A stretch of DNA of 64,000 nucleotides, taken from contig CAMBAL010000001.1 in NCBI GenBank assembly GCA_945864225.1, positions 1 to 64,000 on the forward strand, read 5' to 3'. Each line of letters starts with the position of its first letter. Position 1 is the stretch's first letter. A program made the translations under genes and the position numbers. The DNA comes from an uncultured Blautia sp. (lineage in GTDB: Bacteria > Bacillota > Clostridia > Lachnospirales > Lachnospiraceae). This document shows positions 46,193 through 55,214 of the stretch, piece by piece. The notes under the pieces were generated by a model. That model searched no databases. It had not been told where the DNA came from and saw only the letters and a list, made by a program, of their open reading frames with translations.

Positions 46193-48232
46193 ATGATAAA
46201 CAGAAAAGAACTGCTGAAACGAAACAGTCCCGTACTTGACCGGTGGGAGGCGGAAAGTCCGCTGACTGTGGGGAATGGAGAACTGGCATTTACTGCAGAT
46301 ATCACAGGACTCCAGACATTTTATGAGGAGCAGAAAGTACAGTATGTACCACTCTGTACGATGAGTCAGTGGGGCTGGCACAGTGCACCGGCAGGGGAAA
46401 AGAGAACTGTCTGGTACAGGCCGGAGGACATCCGGAAAACGCCTTACGAAAGCCCGAAGGGAACGGTTTTTTACGCTTCAGAAGTGCAGCCGGGAAATGA
46501 AGAAATCTATCATTGGCTTCGCGAAAATCCGCACAGACTGAACCTGATCAGAGTCGGATTTTTGTGGGATGGAGAAGCAATTCATCCGGAACAGGCAGGA
46601 GATTGTTTTCAGGTTCTGGATCTGGAAAGCGGGATTTTGAAAAGCCGTTTCGTTCTGGAAGGATATCCGGTGGAGACGGAAACTGTCTGTGCAGGTACGA
46701 AAGATGTTCTGGGATTTTCTGTCCGGTCTGAAGCATTGGCGAAGGGAAGATTGTCTGTGCTGCTAGCATTTCCATACGGAAGCAGTGATATTACGGCTTC
46801 GGACTGGGAGCATGAAGACTGGCATGAAACGGTATTGAAAGAAGATGTATTTGTCCGTGTGCTTGACAGGGACAGCTACAAAGTCCGGCTGCGAACGGAG
46901 ACTTCAGCGGAACTTGTTCCGAAGAAAAAGCACGAATGGATTTTGCGTGGAAATGAAAACTCTCTGGTATTTACGCTGGTATTTGGAAATGAGAAAGAAC
47001 CGGAAATCAGTAATTTTGCAGATGTTATGTCAGACAGCCGCTCCCGATGGAGGGATTTCTGGAGTACCTGCGGGATGATCGATCTGCATGAATCGACAGA
47101 TGAGAGAGCATGCGAACTGGAGCGGAGAATTGTACTTTCCCAATATCTTCTGGCTATTCAGTCTATGGGGTCTGTTCCGCCTCAGGAGACGGGACTTACC
47201 TGCAACAGCTGGTATGGGAAGTTTCATCTGGAGATGTACCCCTGGCACTGCGCATGGGCGGCGCTCTGGAATAAGCCGGAGCTTTTGCATGGAAGTCTGG
47301 ACTGGTACCGGATGCATCTGGATCAGGCAAGGGAGAATGCGGCATGCAATGGTTACCGGGGAGCCAGGTGGCCCAAAATGACGGACAGAGATGCAGCAGA
47401 CAGTCCGTCTTCCATTGCGGTACTCCTGATCTGGCAGCAGCCGCATATTCTGTGGATGCTGTATCTGGTCTGGAATGCAGAAAAAGAGGATGCACTTCTG
47501 GAAAAATTCTGGGAGGTCATTGAGGAGACGGCACGTTTTATGTGCGATTTTGCTGTTTTTGATGCGGAAAAAGGATGCTATGATCTGCCGTCACCGATGA
47601 TTCCTGCGCAGGAAGAACATGATCCGCGCACAACGAAGAATCCGGCCTATGAACTGGAGTACTGGCAGTTTGCCCTTGAGACAGCGGCTGACTGGGCGGA
47701 CAGACTGGGCAGGGACAGTGAAAACTGGAGGGAAGTAGCGGAACATATGGCACCTCTGCCGGAAAAGGACGGACGATATCTTGCCTGTGAGACCTGTCCG
47801 GAAACGTTTGAGCGGTTTAACAGAGATCATCCGTCGATGACAGCTGCTTTTGGCCTGCTTCCGGGACGGAGAATCCAGCCGAAGAAAATGAAAAATACAC
47901 TGGAAAAAGTGATGGAATGCTGGGAATTTGATACTGCATGGGGCTGGGATTTTGCAATGCTGGCCATGACAGCGGTACGGCTGGGAGATCCGGATACGGC
48001 AATCGATATTCTGCTGAAAGATACTCCTAAAAATTCTTATGTTGCCAGTGGAAATAATTATCAGAAAACAAGAACAGATCTGCCTCTGTATCTGCCGGGA
48101 AACGGATCGCTTCTGCTTGCATCTGCCATGATGACAGCCGGATACAAAGGCTGTACAGAAGCTTTGCCGGGCTTTCCGAAGAATGGTAAATGGAAGGCAG
48201 AGTTTGAGAATATCATGCCGTTTCCGGACTGA
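46193..48232 (+). CDS. Putative alpha/alpha-barrel glycoside hydrolase of unassigned family
   Basis: This 679-residue protein has an N-terminal beta-sandwich-like part (about 1-280). The C-terminal part is helix-rich with repeated helices, as in (alpha/alpha)6-barrel glycosidases (GH65/GH95-like clans). Striking pieces are LTCNSWYGKFHLEMYPWHCAWAAL (in parts, near residue 340), GARWPKMTDRD, FDTAWGWDFAMLAMTA and LPLYLPGNGSLLLA. Acidic residues in FHLEM and the DRD segment are candidates for catalysis, by inference. No signal peptide, so cytoplasmic. I do not recognise the exact CAZy family. It sits 14 bases after the permease and 27 before GH43, so it acts on the same imported sugar. Confidence 0.7.
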   Translation: MINRKELLKRNSPVLDRWEAESPLTVGNGELAFTADITGLQTFYEEQKVQYVPLCTMSQWGWHSAPAGEKRTVWYRPEDIRKTPYESPKGTVFYASEVQPGNEEIYHWLRENPHRLNLIRVGFLWDGEAIHPEQAGDCFQVLDLESGILKSRFVLEGYPVETETVCAGTKDVLGFSVRSEALAKGRLSVLLAFPYGSSDITASDWEHEDWHETVLKEDVFVRVLDRDSYKVRLRTETSAELVPKKKHEWILRGNENSLVFTLVFGNEKEPEISNFADVMSDSRSRWRDFWSTCGMIDLHESTDERACELERRIVLSQYLLAIQSMGSVPPQETGLTCNSWYGKFHLEMYPWHCAWAALWNKPELLHGSLDWYRMHLDQARENAACNGYRGARWPKMTDRDAADSPSSIAVLLIWQQPHILWMLYLVWNAEKEDALLEKFWEVIEETARFMCDFAVFDAEKGCYDLPSPMIPAQEEHDPRTTKNPAYELEYWQFALETAADWADRLGRDSENWREVAEHMAPLPEKDGRYLACETCPETFERFNRDHPSMTAAFGLLPGRRIQPKKMKNTLEKVMECWEFDTAWGWDFAMLAMTAVRLGDPDTAIDILLKDTPKNSYVASGNNYQKTRTDLPLYLPGNGSLLLASAMMTAGYKGCTEALPGFPKNGKWKAEFENIMPFPD

Positions 48233-48259
48233 AGATTTCCGGAAGGTAAGGAGAAAAAG

Positions 48260-49828
48260 ATGATTCAGAATCCGATCTTGAAGGGATTTTGCCCGGATCC
48301 CAGTATCGTCCGGGTGGGGCAGGATTATTACATTGCAACCTCGACTTTTGAATGGTGGCCGGGAGTTCATCTGTGGCATTCCAGAGATCTTGCCCACTGG
48401 GAACAGCTTCCGTCGCCGCTGAACCGCATATCACAGCTGAATATGCTGGGAAATCCCACATCCGGAGGAATTTGGGCGCCGGATATCAGCTACGATGGAA
48501 AACGGTTTTATCTGGTTTTTACAGATGTAAAGACCAAAAAAGGACGGTATTATAATAATCATAATTATCTGGTATGGGCAGAGGATATCTGCGGCCCCTG
48601 GTCAGATCCTGTTTATCTGAACAGTACCGGTTTTGATCCATCCCTGTTTCATGACAGTGACGGGCGCAAATATCTGGTCAATATGCGGAATGGATTTAAG
48701 GGAGTGCTTGTACAGGAATTTGATCCTGTGAGCGGGAAACTTACCGGTGAAGTGAGGAATGTTTTTCGCGGAACAGAAATCGGATTTACAGAAGGACCGC
48801 ACATTTATCATGTCGGGGACTGGTATTACTGTTTGACTGCAGAGGGCGGTACCGGATATGATCACTGTGTGACAATGGCACGCGCGCGTTCTGTATGGGG
48901 TCCATACGAAGTGGATCCGGAAAATCCTGTGCTGACTTCCGATACGAATAACCCGGATATTCTGCAGAAAGCCGGGCATGGTGACCTGGTGGAAACACAG
49001 AATGGGGACTGGTATCTGGTGCATTTGTGTGCCAGACCGCCTCACGGGGAAAAAAGGTGTATACTGGGGAGAGAAACCGGAATCCAGAAAGTGTTCTGGA
49101 ATGAAAAGGGCTGGCTGCGGCTGTGCTGCGGAGGAAGAATTGCACAGAATGAAACAGAAAGTCCGAAAGGAATCGAATCCTGGATTCCTGCGGCACAAAA
49201 GGAACAGGATGATTTTGAGGAAAATGCTCTGGATGTGAGGTATTCTGTACCGAGAGTTCCGCTGGGGGAATGCGTTTCCCTTACAGAACGTCCGGGATGG
49301 CTGCGGCTGTATGGACAGGAGTCTCTGAATTCCCTGCACCACGTCAGTCTTGTGGCTGTACGGCAGAGCGAATATCAGGCAGCGGCACAGACCTGTATGG
49401 AATTTTATCCGGACTGTCCGGAGCAGTTTGCCGGTTTGTCCTATATGTATGATGCAGCTAATTTTTATCTGTTCGGTAAGACTGTGGATGAGGAAGGACA
49501 GCCAATCCTCTGTGTGATCAAAACAGACACGCTGATCACAACGGATGAAATCGTTCCGGTAAAACTTCCGGAGAAGGGGCCGTTGTGGCTTCGCATTGTT
49601 TCAGGAAGCAAAGAGGCATCCTGCCTGTACTCCTTTGATGGACAGAACTGGCTGGATACAGGAGCAAGGCTGGATACGGAGATTCTGACAGATGAGCACT
49701 GCCGGGGTTTTACGGGGGCTCATATGGGAATGTATTGTCATGATATGACCGGCAGAAGATGCTATGCGGATTTTGATGATTATTTCATGAACTGCCGGGA
49801 AGAGGATGGGAGCTTTTCTCCTATGTAG
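48260..49828 (+). CDS. xynB: GH43 beta-xylosidase
   Basis: This 522-residue cytoplasmic enzyme cuts xylose from xylo-oligosaccharides. The five-bladed propeller (about 1-300) shows the base Asp in GFCPDPSIVRVG, the pKa-tuning Asp in STGFDPSLFHD, and the acid Glu in GFTEGPHIYHVGDWYY. A C-terminal beta-sandwich (about 325-515) completes the site, as in Selenomonas-type SXA. GH43 members may also cut arabinose. Start ATG 48260 has AAGGAG. The last 49 bases overlap the AraC gene on the other strand. Confidence 0.93.
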   Translation: MIQNPILKGFCPDPSIVRVGQDYYIATSTFEWWPGVHLWHSRDLAHWEQLPSPLNRISQLNMLGNPTSGGIWAPDISYDGKRFYLVFTDVKTKKGRYYNNHNYLVWAEDICGPWSDPVYLNSTGFDPSLFHDSDGRKYLVNMRNGFKGVLVQEFDPVSGKLTGEVRNVFRGTEIGFTEGPHIYHVGDWYYCLTAEGGTGYDHCVTMARARSVWGPYEVDPENPVLTSDTNNPDILQKAGHGDLVETQNGDWYLVHLCARPPHGEKRCILGRETGIQKVFWNEKGWLRLCCGGRIAQNETESPKGIESWIPAAQKEQDDFEENALDVRYSVPRVPLGECVSLTERPGWLRLYGQESLNSLHHVSLVAVRQSEYQAAAQTCMEFYPDCPEQFAGLSYMYDAANFYLFGKTVDEEGQPILCVIKTDTLITTDEIVPVKLPEKGPLWLRIVSGSKEASCLYSFDGQNWLDTGARLDTEILTDEHCRGFTGAHMGMYCHDMTGRRCYADFDDYFMNCREEDGSFSPM

Positions 49829-50712
49829 GACTGAGGGCGTACAGAGGGAGTTTCCTTTTCCTTTTGTTTCTGGCACTGGCGGCGGTATTTCAAAGGAGTG
49901 GTTTCCGTATATTTGCGGAATGTTTTTTCGAAATAGGTAATGCTGCCGTATCCAAGGAATTCGGCGATTTCCGTAATATTCATGTCACTGTCCGCCAGAA
50001 GCTTTCGGGCAAGCTGGATGCGGTTGACGTTGATGAATTCATTGACGGTATAGCCTGTGAATTCTTTGAAGACCCGGCTTAAATAGCTTTTGCTCATATA
50101 GAAGCGCCTGGCCACCTGATCCAGAGAATCTGCTTCTGTGCAGTTGGCGGAAATATAGGAAGCAACTTCTGAAACCTTCTGATGTGAGGCTGTGAGTGAA
50201 AGTGGGGCAACCGGTTCATTGCATTCCAGATAACGCAGGGAGAAAAAAAGCAAACGCGTGAGTTTGTTCAGCGCCATGAGTTTGTATCCGGGATCGCGTT
50301 TCTGGATTTCCTGTGCGATTCCATCCAGAAGATCTGTGACATATTTCTGATCTTCCGGGGTCAGTGCGATAATTCCCTGATGCTGGGAAAAAAACTGAGA
50401 AAGCTCCAGTTCCCCGGTGCAGGACAGAACAGAGGCAAGAGGCTCATTTTTCAATTCGATCACAATTCGTTCGTGATAGGAATCACCGGACTGACTGGTC
50501 ATGTGAATGGTGTTTTTGTTTATAAAGACCAGATTTCCGGCACAGACATGATAAATCTGATTTTCGATGAAATAAGATCGCTCCCCGCTGATGAGATAGT
50601 AGATTTCATATTCATCATGGGTATGTTTGGCCGGCATATTGAATTCAAAATTACGAATAATACGGCTGATGGTAACTCCTTCCATCGCTTCTTCGTAGAT
50701 GACATTTCGCAT
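49780..50712 (-). CDS. AraC family regulator of the sugar island
   Basis: This 310-residue regulator has a cupin sensor (about 15-100, KHTHDEYEIYYLISGERSYF) and a double helix-turn-helix. The latter shows DSLDQVARRFYMSKSYLSRVFK and MNITEIAEFLGYGSITYFEKTFRKY, about 185-285. A basic tail of about 25 residues beyond the normal end overlaps the 3' end of xynB. Start 50712 follows AAGGAGG. It lies inside the island and probably activates the operon in response to an imported sugar. Confidence 0.93.
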   Translation of the reverse strand: MRNVIYEEAMEGVTISRIIRNFEFNMPAKHTHDEYEIYYLISGERSYFIENQIYHVCAGNLVFINKNTIHMTSQSGDSYHERIVIELKNEPLASVLSCTGELELSQFFSQHQGIIALTPEDQKYVTDLLDGIAQEIQKRDPGYKLMALNKLTRLLFFSLRYLECNEPVAPLSLTASHQKVSEVASYISANCTEADSLDQVARRFYMSKSYLSRVFKEFTGYTVNEFINVNRIQLARKLLADSDMNITEIAEFLGYGSITYFEKTFRKYTETTPLKYRRQCQKQKEKETPSVRPQSYIGEKLPSSSRQFMK

Positions 50713-50912
50713 AAGTTCCTCCTTGTCATGACATGAGCGGCAGGGTTTCTGTGTGTGAAAAGGGGCAGACAGAATTCTGTTCCGGATGGTTTCGGGTAAT
50801 AGGAGATATAACGTACGGAAAATACGTTGATAAAAAAGGGGCAGAATGTTTTGCCCCCTGTTTCTTTACAATTATTATACTATATTTTGAGAGGACAGAA
50901 AGGGAAAAAATT
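50713..50912. other. Divergent region between the AraC gene and the GH4 gene
   Basis: No gene is supported. A GC-to-AT shift near 50870-50890 (TATTATACTATATTTTG) contains TATACT, a likely -10 for the GH4 gene. An open frame runs back to 50733, but its upstream part lacks a start site. Confidence 0.5.
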
Positions 50913-52316
50913 ATGAAATATGCAGAGGGAAAGGTATCGGAAGTACAGATTGCTTATATTGGTGGAGGATCACGGGGATGGGCCTGGACTTTTATGACCG
51001 ACCTGGCTCTGGAGCCTTCTATGAGCGGCACGATCCGCTTATATGATCTGGACAGGGATGCGGCAGAAGCAAACGAGATTATTGGAAATCGGGTGAGCCG
51101 CCGTGAAGAAGCTGTCGGAAAGTGGGAATACAGAACCTGCAGCAGTCTGGAAGATGTGCTGACGGGTGCGGATTTTGTGGTGATTTCAATTCTTCCGGGA
51201 ACGTTTGATGAAATGGCAGTGGATGTTCACATGCCGGAACGTCTGGGAATTTATCAGTCAGTCGGGGATACGGCGGGACCGGGAGGGATTATCCGTGCTC
51301 TTCGCACGATTCCCATGTATGTGACGATTGCAGAAGCAATCAAGAACTACGCACCGAAAGCATGGGTGATCAATTATACCAATCCCATGAGCCTTTGTGT
51401 CAAAACACTGTATCGGGTATTTCCGGAAATTAAGGCTTTTGGCTGCTGTCATGAGGTGTTTGGAACCCAGAAGGTACTGAAGGGAATCGTGGAGGAAACT
51501 TTTGGGATTACCGGTATCGAACGAAAAGATATCCATGTGAATGTGCTGGGAATTAATCATTTTACCTGGTTTGACTATGCTTCTTATGAGGGAATCGATT
51601 TATTTCCGGTGTATCGGGAATATATTGAAAAGCATTTTGAAGAGGGATATAAAGAAAATGACGGAAACTGGGCCAATGCCTCTTTTGAATGCAAACACAG
51701 AGTCAAATTTGATCTGTTTCGCCGTTACGGTATGATTGCGGCAGCCGGTGACCGTCATCTGGCAGAATTCATGCCGGGGGATGAGTATCTGAAAGACCCG
51801 GAAACCGTGGCTGGATGGGATTATGGCCTGACAACGGTGGAATGGAGAAAAGAAGATTTGAAGAATCGTCTGGAAAAGAGCCGCAGGCTTCTGGAAGAGA
51901 ACGAAGAAGTGGAACTGAAACCGACAGGAGAAGAGGGAATTCTGCTGATCAGAGCGCTCTGCGGTCTGGATCGTATGGTCAGCAATGTGAATATACCAAA
52001 TACGAATCATCAGATCCCGAACCTTCCCGCAGATGCCATTGTGGAGACAAATGCAGTGTTTGAACGGGATGCGATCCGTCCGCTGATTGCAGGAAATCTT
52101 CCGGAAAATGTGAAAGCACTGATTATGCCTCATATTGAAAACCATGAATATACACTGGAAGCAGCGCTGGCATGTGATAAAGAACTGGTAGTCCGGGCAT
52201 TTCTGAATGATCCGAATGTCAGATCTGCCAAATGTTCGGAGGAAAAAGTGCGAAAACTGGTGGATGACATGATTCAGGGAACGATGGAATATCTTCCGGA
52301 AGGCTGGAGAAAATAA
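50913..52316 (+). CDS. lplD: GH4 alpha-galacturonidase with CHEV motif
   Basis: This 467-residue enzyme belongs to glycoside hydrolase family 4, which cuts by an NAD+- and Mn2+-dependent redox route. YIGGGSRGWAW binds NAD+. INYTNPMSL and GCCHEVFG supply the metal and specificity site. The motif at residues 179-182 is CHEV, which is known to mark alpha-galacturonidases such as Bacillus LplD; alpha-glucosidases have CHS and 6-phospho enzymes CDMP or CNVP. It should cut alpha-linked galacturonic acid from small pectin fragments in the cytoplasm. Start ATG 50913; the ORF opens earlier without a site. The LplABC-like transporter upstream parallels Bacillus lplABCD. Confidence 0.9.
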   Translation: MKYAEGKVSEVQIAYIGGGSRGWAWTFMTDLALEPSMSGTIRLYDLDRDAAEANEIIGNRVSRREEAVGKWEYRTCSSLEDVLTGADFVVISILPGTFDEMAVDVHMPERLGIYQSVGDTAGPGGIIRALRTIPMYVTIAEAIKNYAPKAWVINYTNPMSLCVKTLYRVFPEIKAFGCCHEVFGTQKVLKGIVEETFGITGIERKDIHVNVLGINHFTWFDYASYEGIDLFPVYREYIEKHFEEGYKENDGNWANASFECKHRVKFDLFRRYGMIAAAGDRHLAEFMPGDEYLKDPETVAGWDYGLTTVEWRKEDLKNRLEKSRRLLEENEEVELKPTGEEGILLIRALCGLDRMVSNVNIPNTNHQIPNLPADAIVETNAVFERDAIRPLIAGNLPENVKALIMPHIENHEYTLEAALACDKELVVRAFLNDPNVRSAKCSEEKVRKLVDDMIQGTMEYLPEGWRK

Positions 52317-52490
52317 GCGGAACGTAAGAAGCAAAAAGCTGGAAAAAATATACCCTTTCTGTGTGTGGCTGAGAGTGAAGAAAACAATCATCCGGCAGGT
52401 TCCTGTCAATGAAAATTCCCATGTACAGATGACAATGGAATGTGCTAAAATAGGTGTTGCCTAAAAGAAAAGATGACGGGAGCCCAAAGA

Positions 52491-53489
52491 GTGAAAAACA
52501 TACAGGAAGATATCAAAACAGGAAATTTCAAACAAGTGTATCTTCTGTTCGGAGAGGAAGCGTATCTGAAACAGCAGTACAAACAGAAACTGGTGGATGC
52601 GCTGAATCCGGACGGAGATACGATGAATTTCAGCCGCTATGAGGGAAAGGGAATTGAAGTAAAAGGAATTATCGATCTTTGTGAGACGATGCCCTTTTTT
52701 GCAGACCGCAGAGTGATTTTACTGGAGGATACCGGATTTTTTAAGAATAAATGTGAGGAACTGGCAGATTATATGAAAGAACTGCCGGATTATATGGTTC
52801 TGATCTTTGCGGAATCAGAAGTGGATAAACGCAGCAGAATGTACAAAACAGTAAAAAGTGCCGGACGTGCCGTGGAGTTTGCCAGACAGGATGAAAAGAT
52901 GCTGATGCGCTGGGCGGCAGGTGTTCTGGCAAAAGAAGGCAAAAAAATCACCCAGAGAGACATGGAACTTCTTCTGGCAAAGACCGGTACAGACATGGGA
53001 AATCTCCGCATGGAACTGGAAAAACTGATCACTTATACCTGGGGACGGGAGGTGGTCACTTCCGGGGATATTGAGGAAGTTTGTACGACTCAGACCCAGA
53101 ATAAGATTTTTGATATGGTGCGTGCAGTTACAGAAAAGAATCAGAAGAAGGCACTGGATCTGTATTATGATCTGCTCACCCTGAAAGAGCCACCGATGAG
53201 GATTCTGTTTCTTCTTGCCAAACAGTATCGCCAGATGTTTCTGGCAAAACAGCTGTCAGTTGAGGGGGCTTCTCAGAATGAGATCATGTCGAGGCTGGGC
53301 GTTCCGGCTTTTGCAGTAAGAAATATTCTGTCCTGCGCCAGAGCGTATTCCCTGCAGGAACTGGAAGAGGCGGTCCGGGATTTTGCGGATGCGGAAGAAG
53401 CGGTAAAGACAGGACGTCTAGGAGATGTCCTGAGTGTGGAATTGCTGATTATTAAATACAGTACTGCGAAAAAAAAGACAGTCACATGA
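52491..53489 (+). CDS. holA: DNA polymerase III subunit delta
   Basis: This 332-residue clamp-loader subunit opens the sliding clamp during replication. GNFKQVYLLFGEEAYLKQQY at the start, PFFADRRVILLEDTGFF, and the C-terminal helical collar are typical. Starts are ATG 52473 (weak site) or GTG 52491; I choose GTG since GGGAG lies 8 bases before and it gives the usual MKNIQEDIKTGNF start. In Bacillus and Clostridia holA directly follows comEC; here the sugar island separates them. Confidence 0.94.
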   Translation: MKNIQEDIKTGNFKQVYLLFGEEAYLKQQYKQKLVDALNPDGDTMNFSRYEGKGIEVKGIIDLCETMPFFADRRVILLEDTGFFKNKCEELADYMKELPDYMVLIFAESEVDKRSRMYKTVKSAGRAVEFARQDEKMLMRWAAGVLAKEGKKITQRDMELLLAKTGTDMGNLRMELEKLITYTWGREVVTSGDIEEVCTTQTQNKIFDMVRAVTEKNQKKALDLYYDLLTLKEPPMRILFLLAKQYRQMFLAKQLSVEGASQNEIMSRLGVPAFAVRNILSCARAYSLQELEEAVRDFADAEEAVKTGRLGDVLSVELLIIKYSTAKKKTVT

Positions 53490-53506
53490 CGGTTGTGACT
53501 GTCTCT
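53477..53506. terminator. Terminator between convergent holA and rpsT
   Basis: GACAGTCACA (53477-53486) and TGTGACTGTC (53494-53503) form a 10-bp stem with TCTTTT after it and A's before. Confidence 0.85.
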
Positions 53507-53531
53507 TTTAATTATAAGCTTATAATTAAAA
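53506..53531 (-). terminator. AT-rich palindrome after rpsT
   Basis: A perfect palindrome with 13-base arms centred on AAGCTT (53516-53521) follows the rpsT stop by about 18 bases and has T-rich ends. It likely ends rpsT transcription together with the neighbouring stem. Confidence 0.55.
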
Positions 53532-53548
53532 AATAGAAAATTCGTCTA

Positions 53549-53812
53549 TTAGCCGATGCTGTTAACGGCTTTTGTTAAACGGGAAACTTTTCTAGCGCAG
53601 TTGTTTTTGTGATAAACACCTTTGGAAGTTGCTTTGCTGATAGTGGAGATTGCATTTGTTAATGCAGCCTGTGCAGCTTCCTTATCCTTGTTCTCTACTG
53701 CAACTTCAACTTTCTTAATGGAAGTCTTAACAGCGGAACGGATAGCTTTGTTTCTCGCAGCTTTGGTTCTGTTAACTAAGATTCTTTTTTTAGCAGATTT
53801 AATGTTAGCCAA
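53549..53812 (-). CDS. rpsT: 30S ribosomal protein S20
   Basis: This 87-residue protein binds 16S rRNA in the small subunit. ANIKSAKKRILVNRTKAARNK and the basic helices are diagnostic. The codon before ANIKSAKKR is TTG; GGAGG lies 8 bases upstream of it, and no ATG is near, so translation starts at TTG 53812. A weak UUG start is also used in E. coli rpsT, where it is linked to autocontrol. It is on the opposite strand to its neighbours, as in many Clostridia. Confidence 0.97.
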   Translation of the reverse strand: MANIKSAKKRILVNRTKAARNKAIRSAVKTSIKKVEVAVENKDKEAAQAALTNAISTISKATSKGVYHKNNCARKVSRLTKAVNSIG

Positions 53813-53853
53813 TTTGTACACCTCCAATTCAGGGTAATAGTAAAAGTATTTGA

Positions 53854-53881
53854 CGCAGGAACAGACACGGGCGCCCCTGCG
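53854..53881 (-). promoter_or_regulatory. Leader hairpin of rpsT
   Basis: Between the promoter and the TTG start, CGCAGG and CCTGCG pair around a GC-rich loop (GGCGCCCGTGTC). It could be a site for S20 autocontrol. The leader is about 75 bases. Confidence 0.4.
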
Positions 53882-53894
53882 AACATGCTTATAT

Positions 53895-53923
53895 ATTTTA
53901 TGATAAATTGTAAAGAATGTCAA
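53895..53923 (-). promoter_or_regulatory. rpsT promoter
   Basis: Minus strand: TTGACA (53923-53918), exactly 17 bases, TAAAAT (53900-53895), near-consensus. Confidence 0.85.
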
Positions 53924-54215
53924 TATATATTTCTGATAAAATATGATTTGTTATTTTGATATTTTTGGAAAAAACAACCGGAAATTTTATCAAAAAAATA
54001 ATACAAACTGTAAGATCACAGTTCCGCCATGATCGCAGAACCTGTTTTTGTAAAAACCGGAAAACATACATATTTTCAAAAAAAACGTAAAGACTTACTA
54101 CTAAATAAAAAAGATTTTCGTGCAGAATCGAACTGCAGCGAAGAATCCGGCAAAGAAAGAGTTTTTCTTAAAAAGTGTACATGGTAAATTCTTATACATC
54201 TTGGAGGACGAGAGC
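53924..54215. other. Gene-free AT-rich region before gpr
   Basis: About 290 bases between the rpsT promoter and the gpr start. An in-frame extension of gpr to 54120 exists but has no ribosome binding site. A promoter for the forespore-specific gpr should lie here; I see no confident sigma-F/G match. Confidence 0.5.
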
Positions 54216-55124
54216 ATGAGGGACAATTACAGAGTCAGAACAGACCTGGCGCTGGAGACGACAGAGCGCTTTGCACAGGGGCATGTGGAAATACGCGGTG
54301 TGGAAATTCAGGAAGATTACAATGAAGAAAAAGACATCCGTACAACAGTCGTATGGATCCGCACGGAAAATGGAGCAAAAGCCATGGGAAAACCTCAGGG
54401 ACATTACATTACCATTGAAGCTCCGAATCTGTCCATTCCGGATGAGGATTATCACAGAGAAGTTTCGGAGGAAGTGGCAAAACACCTGAGACATCTGATC
54501 GATCTGGAAACAGAGAAATCCATTCTGGTGGTAGGGCTGGGAAATCAGGCAATCACAGCGGATTCCCTGGGGCCTCATGTGGTGGAAAATCTTCATATCA
54601 CCCGTCATGTTATCCGGGAATACGGGCTGAAAGGAATGGGTGAGGAAAAGATGCATCAGACCAGCGGAATTGTTCCGGGAGTGATGGCGCAGACGGGAAT
54701 GGAAACTTCGGAAATCGTGGAGGGTGTGGTAAGTGAGACAAAACCGGATGTGGTGATTGCCATTGATGCACTGGCTGCCCGCAGTGTGAAAAGGCTGAAC
54801 AGGACGATTCAGATCACTGATACAGGAATCCACCCTGGTTCCGGTGTGGGAAACCATCGGATCGGATTGACGGAAGAAAACCTTCGGGTAAAAGTGATCG
54901 GAATAGGAGTTCCTACCGTAGTGGATGCTGCAACAATTGTACATGATTCCATGGCGCATCTTCTGGATGCTCTGGATGAAGCGGAGCAGAAAGAATTTCT
55001 GGAGGAGATGATCTCTCCTCATCTTCACAGTATGTTTGTGACTCCGAAAGACGTGGATGAGACCGTGAAATATCTGAGTTTCACCATTTCTGAAGGTTTG
55101 AATCTGGCTTTTTTACAGAGATAA
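54216..55124 (+). CDS. gpr: Germination protease GPR
   Basis: This 302-residue protease degrades the small acid-soluble DNA-binding proteins when a spore germinates. It is made as a zymogen in the forespore and trims its own N-terminal propeptide; RTDLALE near residue 10 resembles the cleavage site. VVGLGNQAITADSLGPHVV and IAIDALAARSVKRLN are family pieces (peptidase A25). ATG 54216 follows GGAGGACGAGAGC. It shows the organism makes endospores. spoIIP follows after 90 bases. Confidence 0.96.
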   Translation: MRDNYRVRTDLALETTERFAQGHVEIRGVEIQEDYNEEKDIRTTVVWIRTENGAKAMGKPQGHYITIEAPNLSIPDEDYHREVSEEVAKHLRHLIDLETEKSILVVGLGNQAITADSLGPHVVENLHITRHVIREYGLKGMGEEKMHQTSGIVPGVMAQTGMETSEIVEGVVSETKPDVVIAIDALAARSVKRLNRTIQITDTGIHPGSGVGNHRIGLTEENLRVKVIGIGVPTVVDAATIVHDSMAHLLDALDEAEQKEFLEEMISPHLHSMFVTPKDVDETVKYLSFTISEGLNLAFLQR

Positions 55125-55214
55125 AAGCCGGGAAGCAATATACCGGCACGGTTGTCCGTAATTTAGTATAATCTGCAGGAAGCTGTCATAGGATAACTTG
55201 AAAGAGGTGATCGT

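Noticed and set aside
52340..52400. GGCTGAGAG motif resembling a TPP riboswitch
   Set aside because: The second conserved half and the stems of the TPP fold are missing, and the next gene is holA, which is not a thiamine gene.
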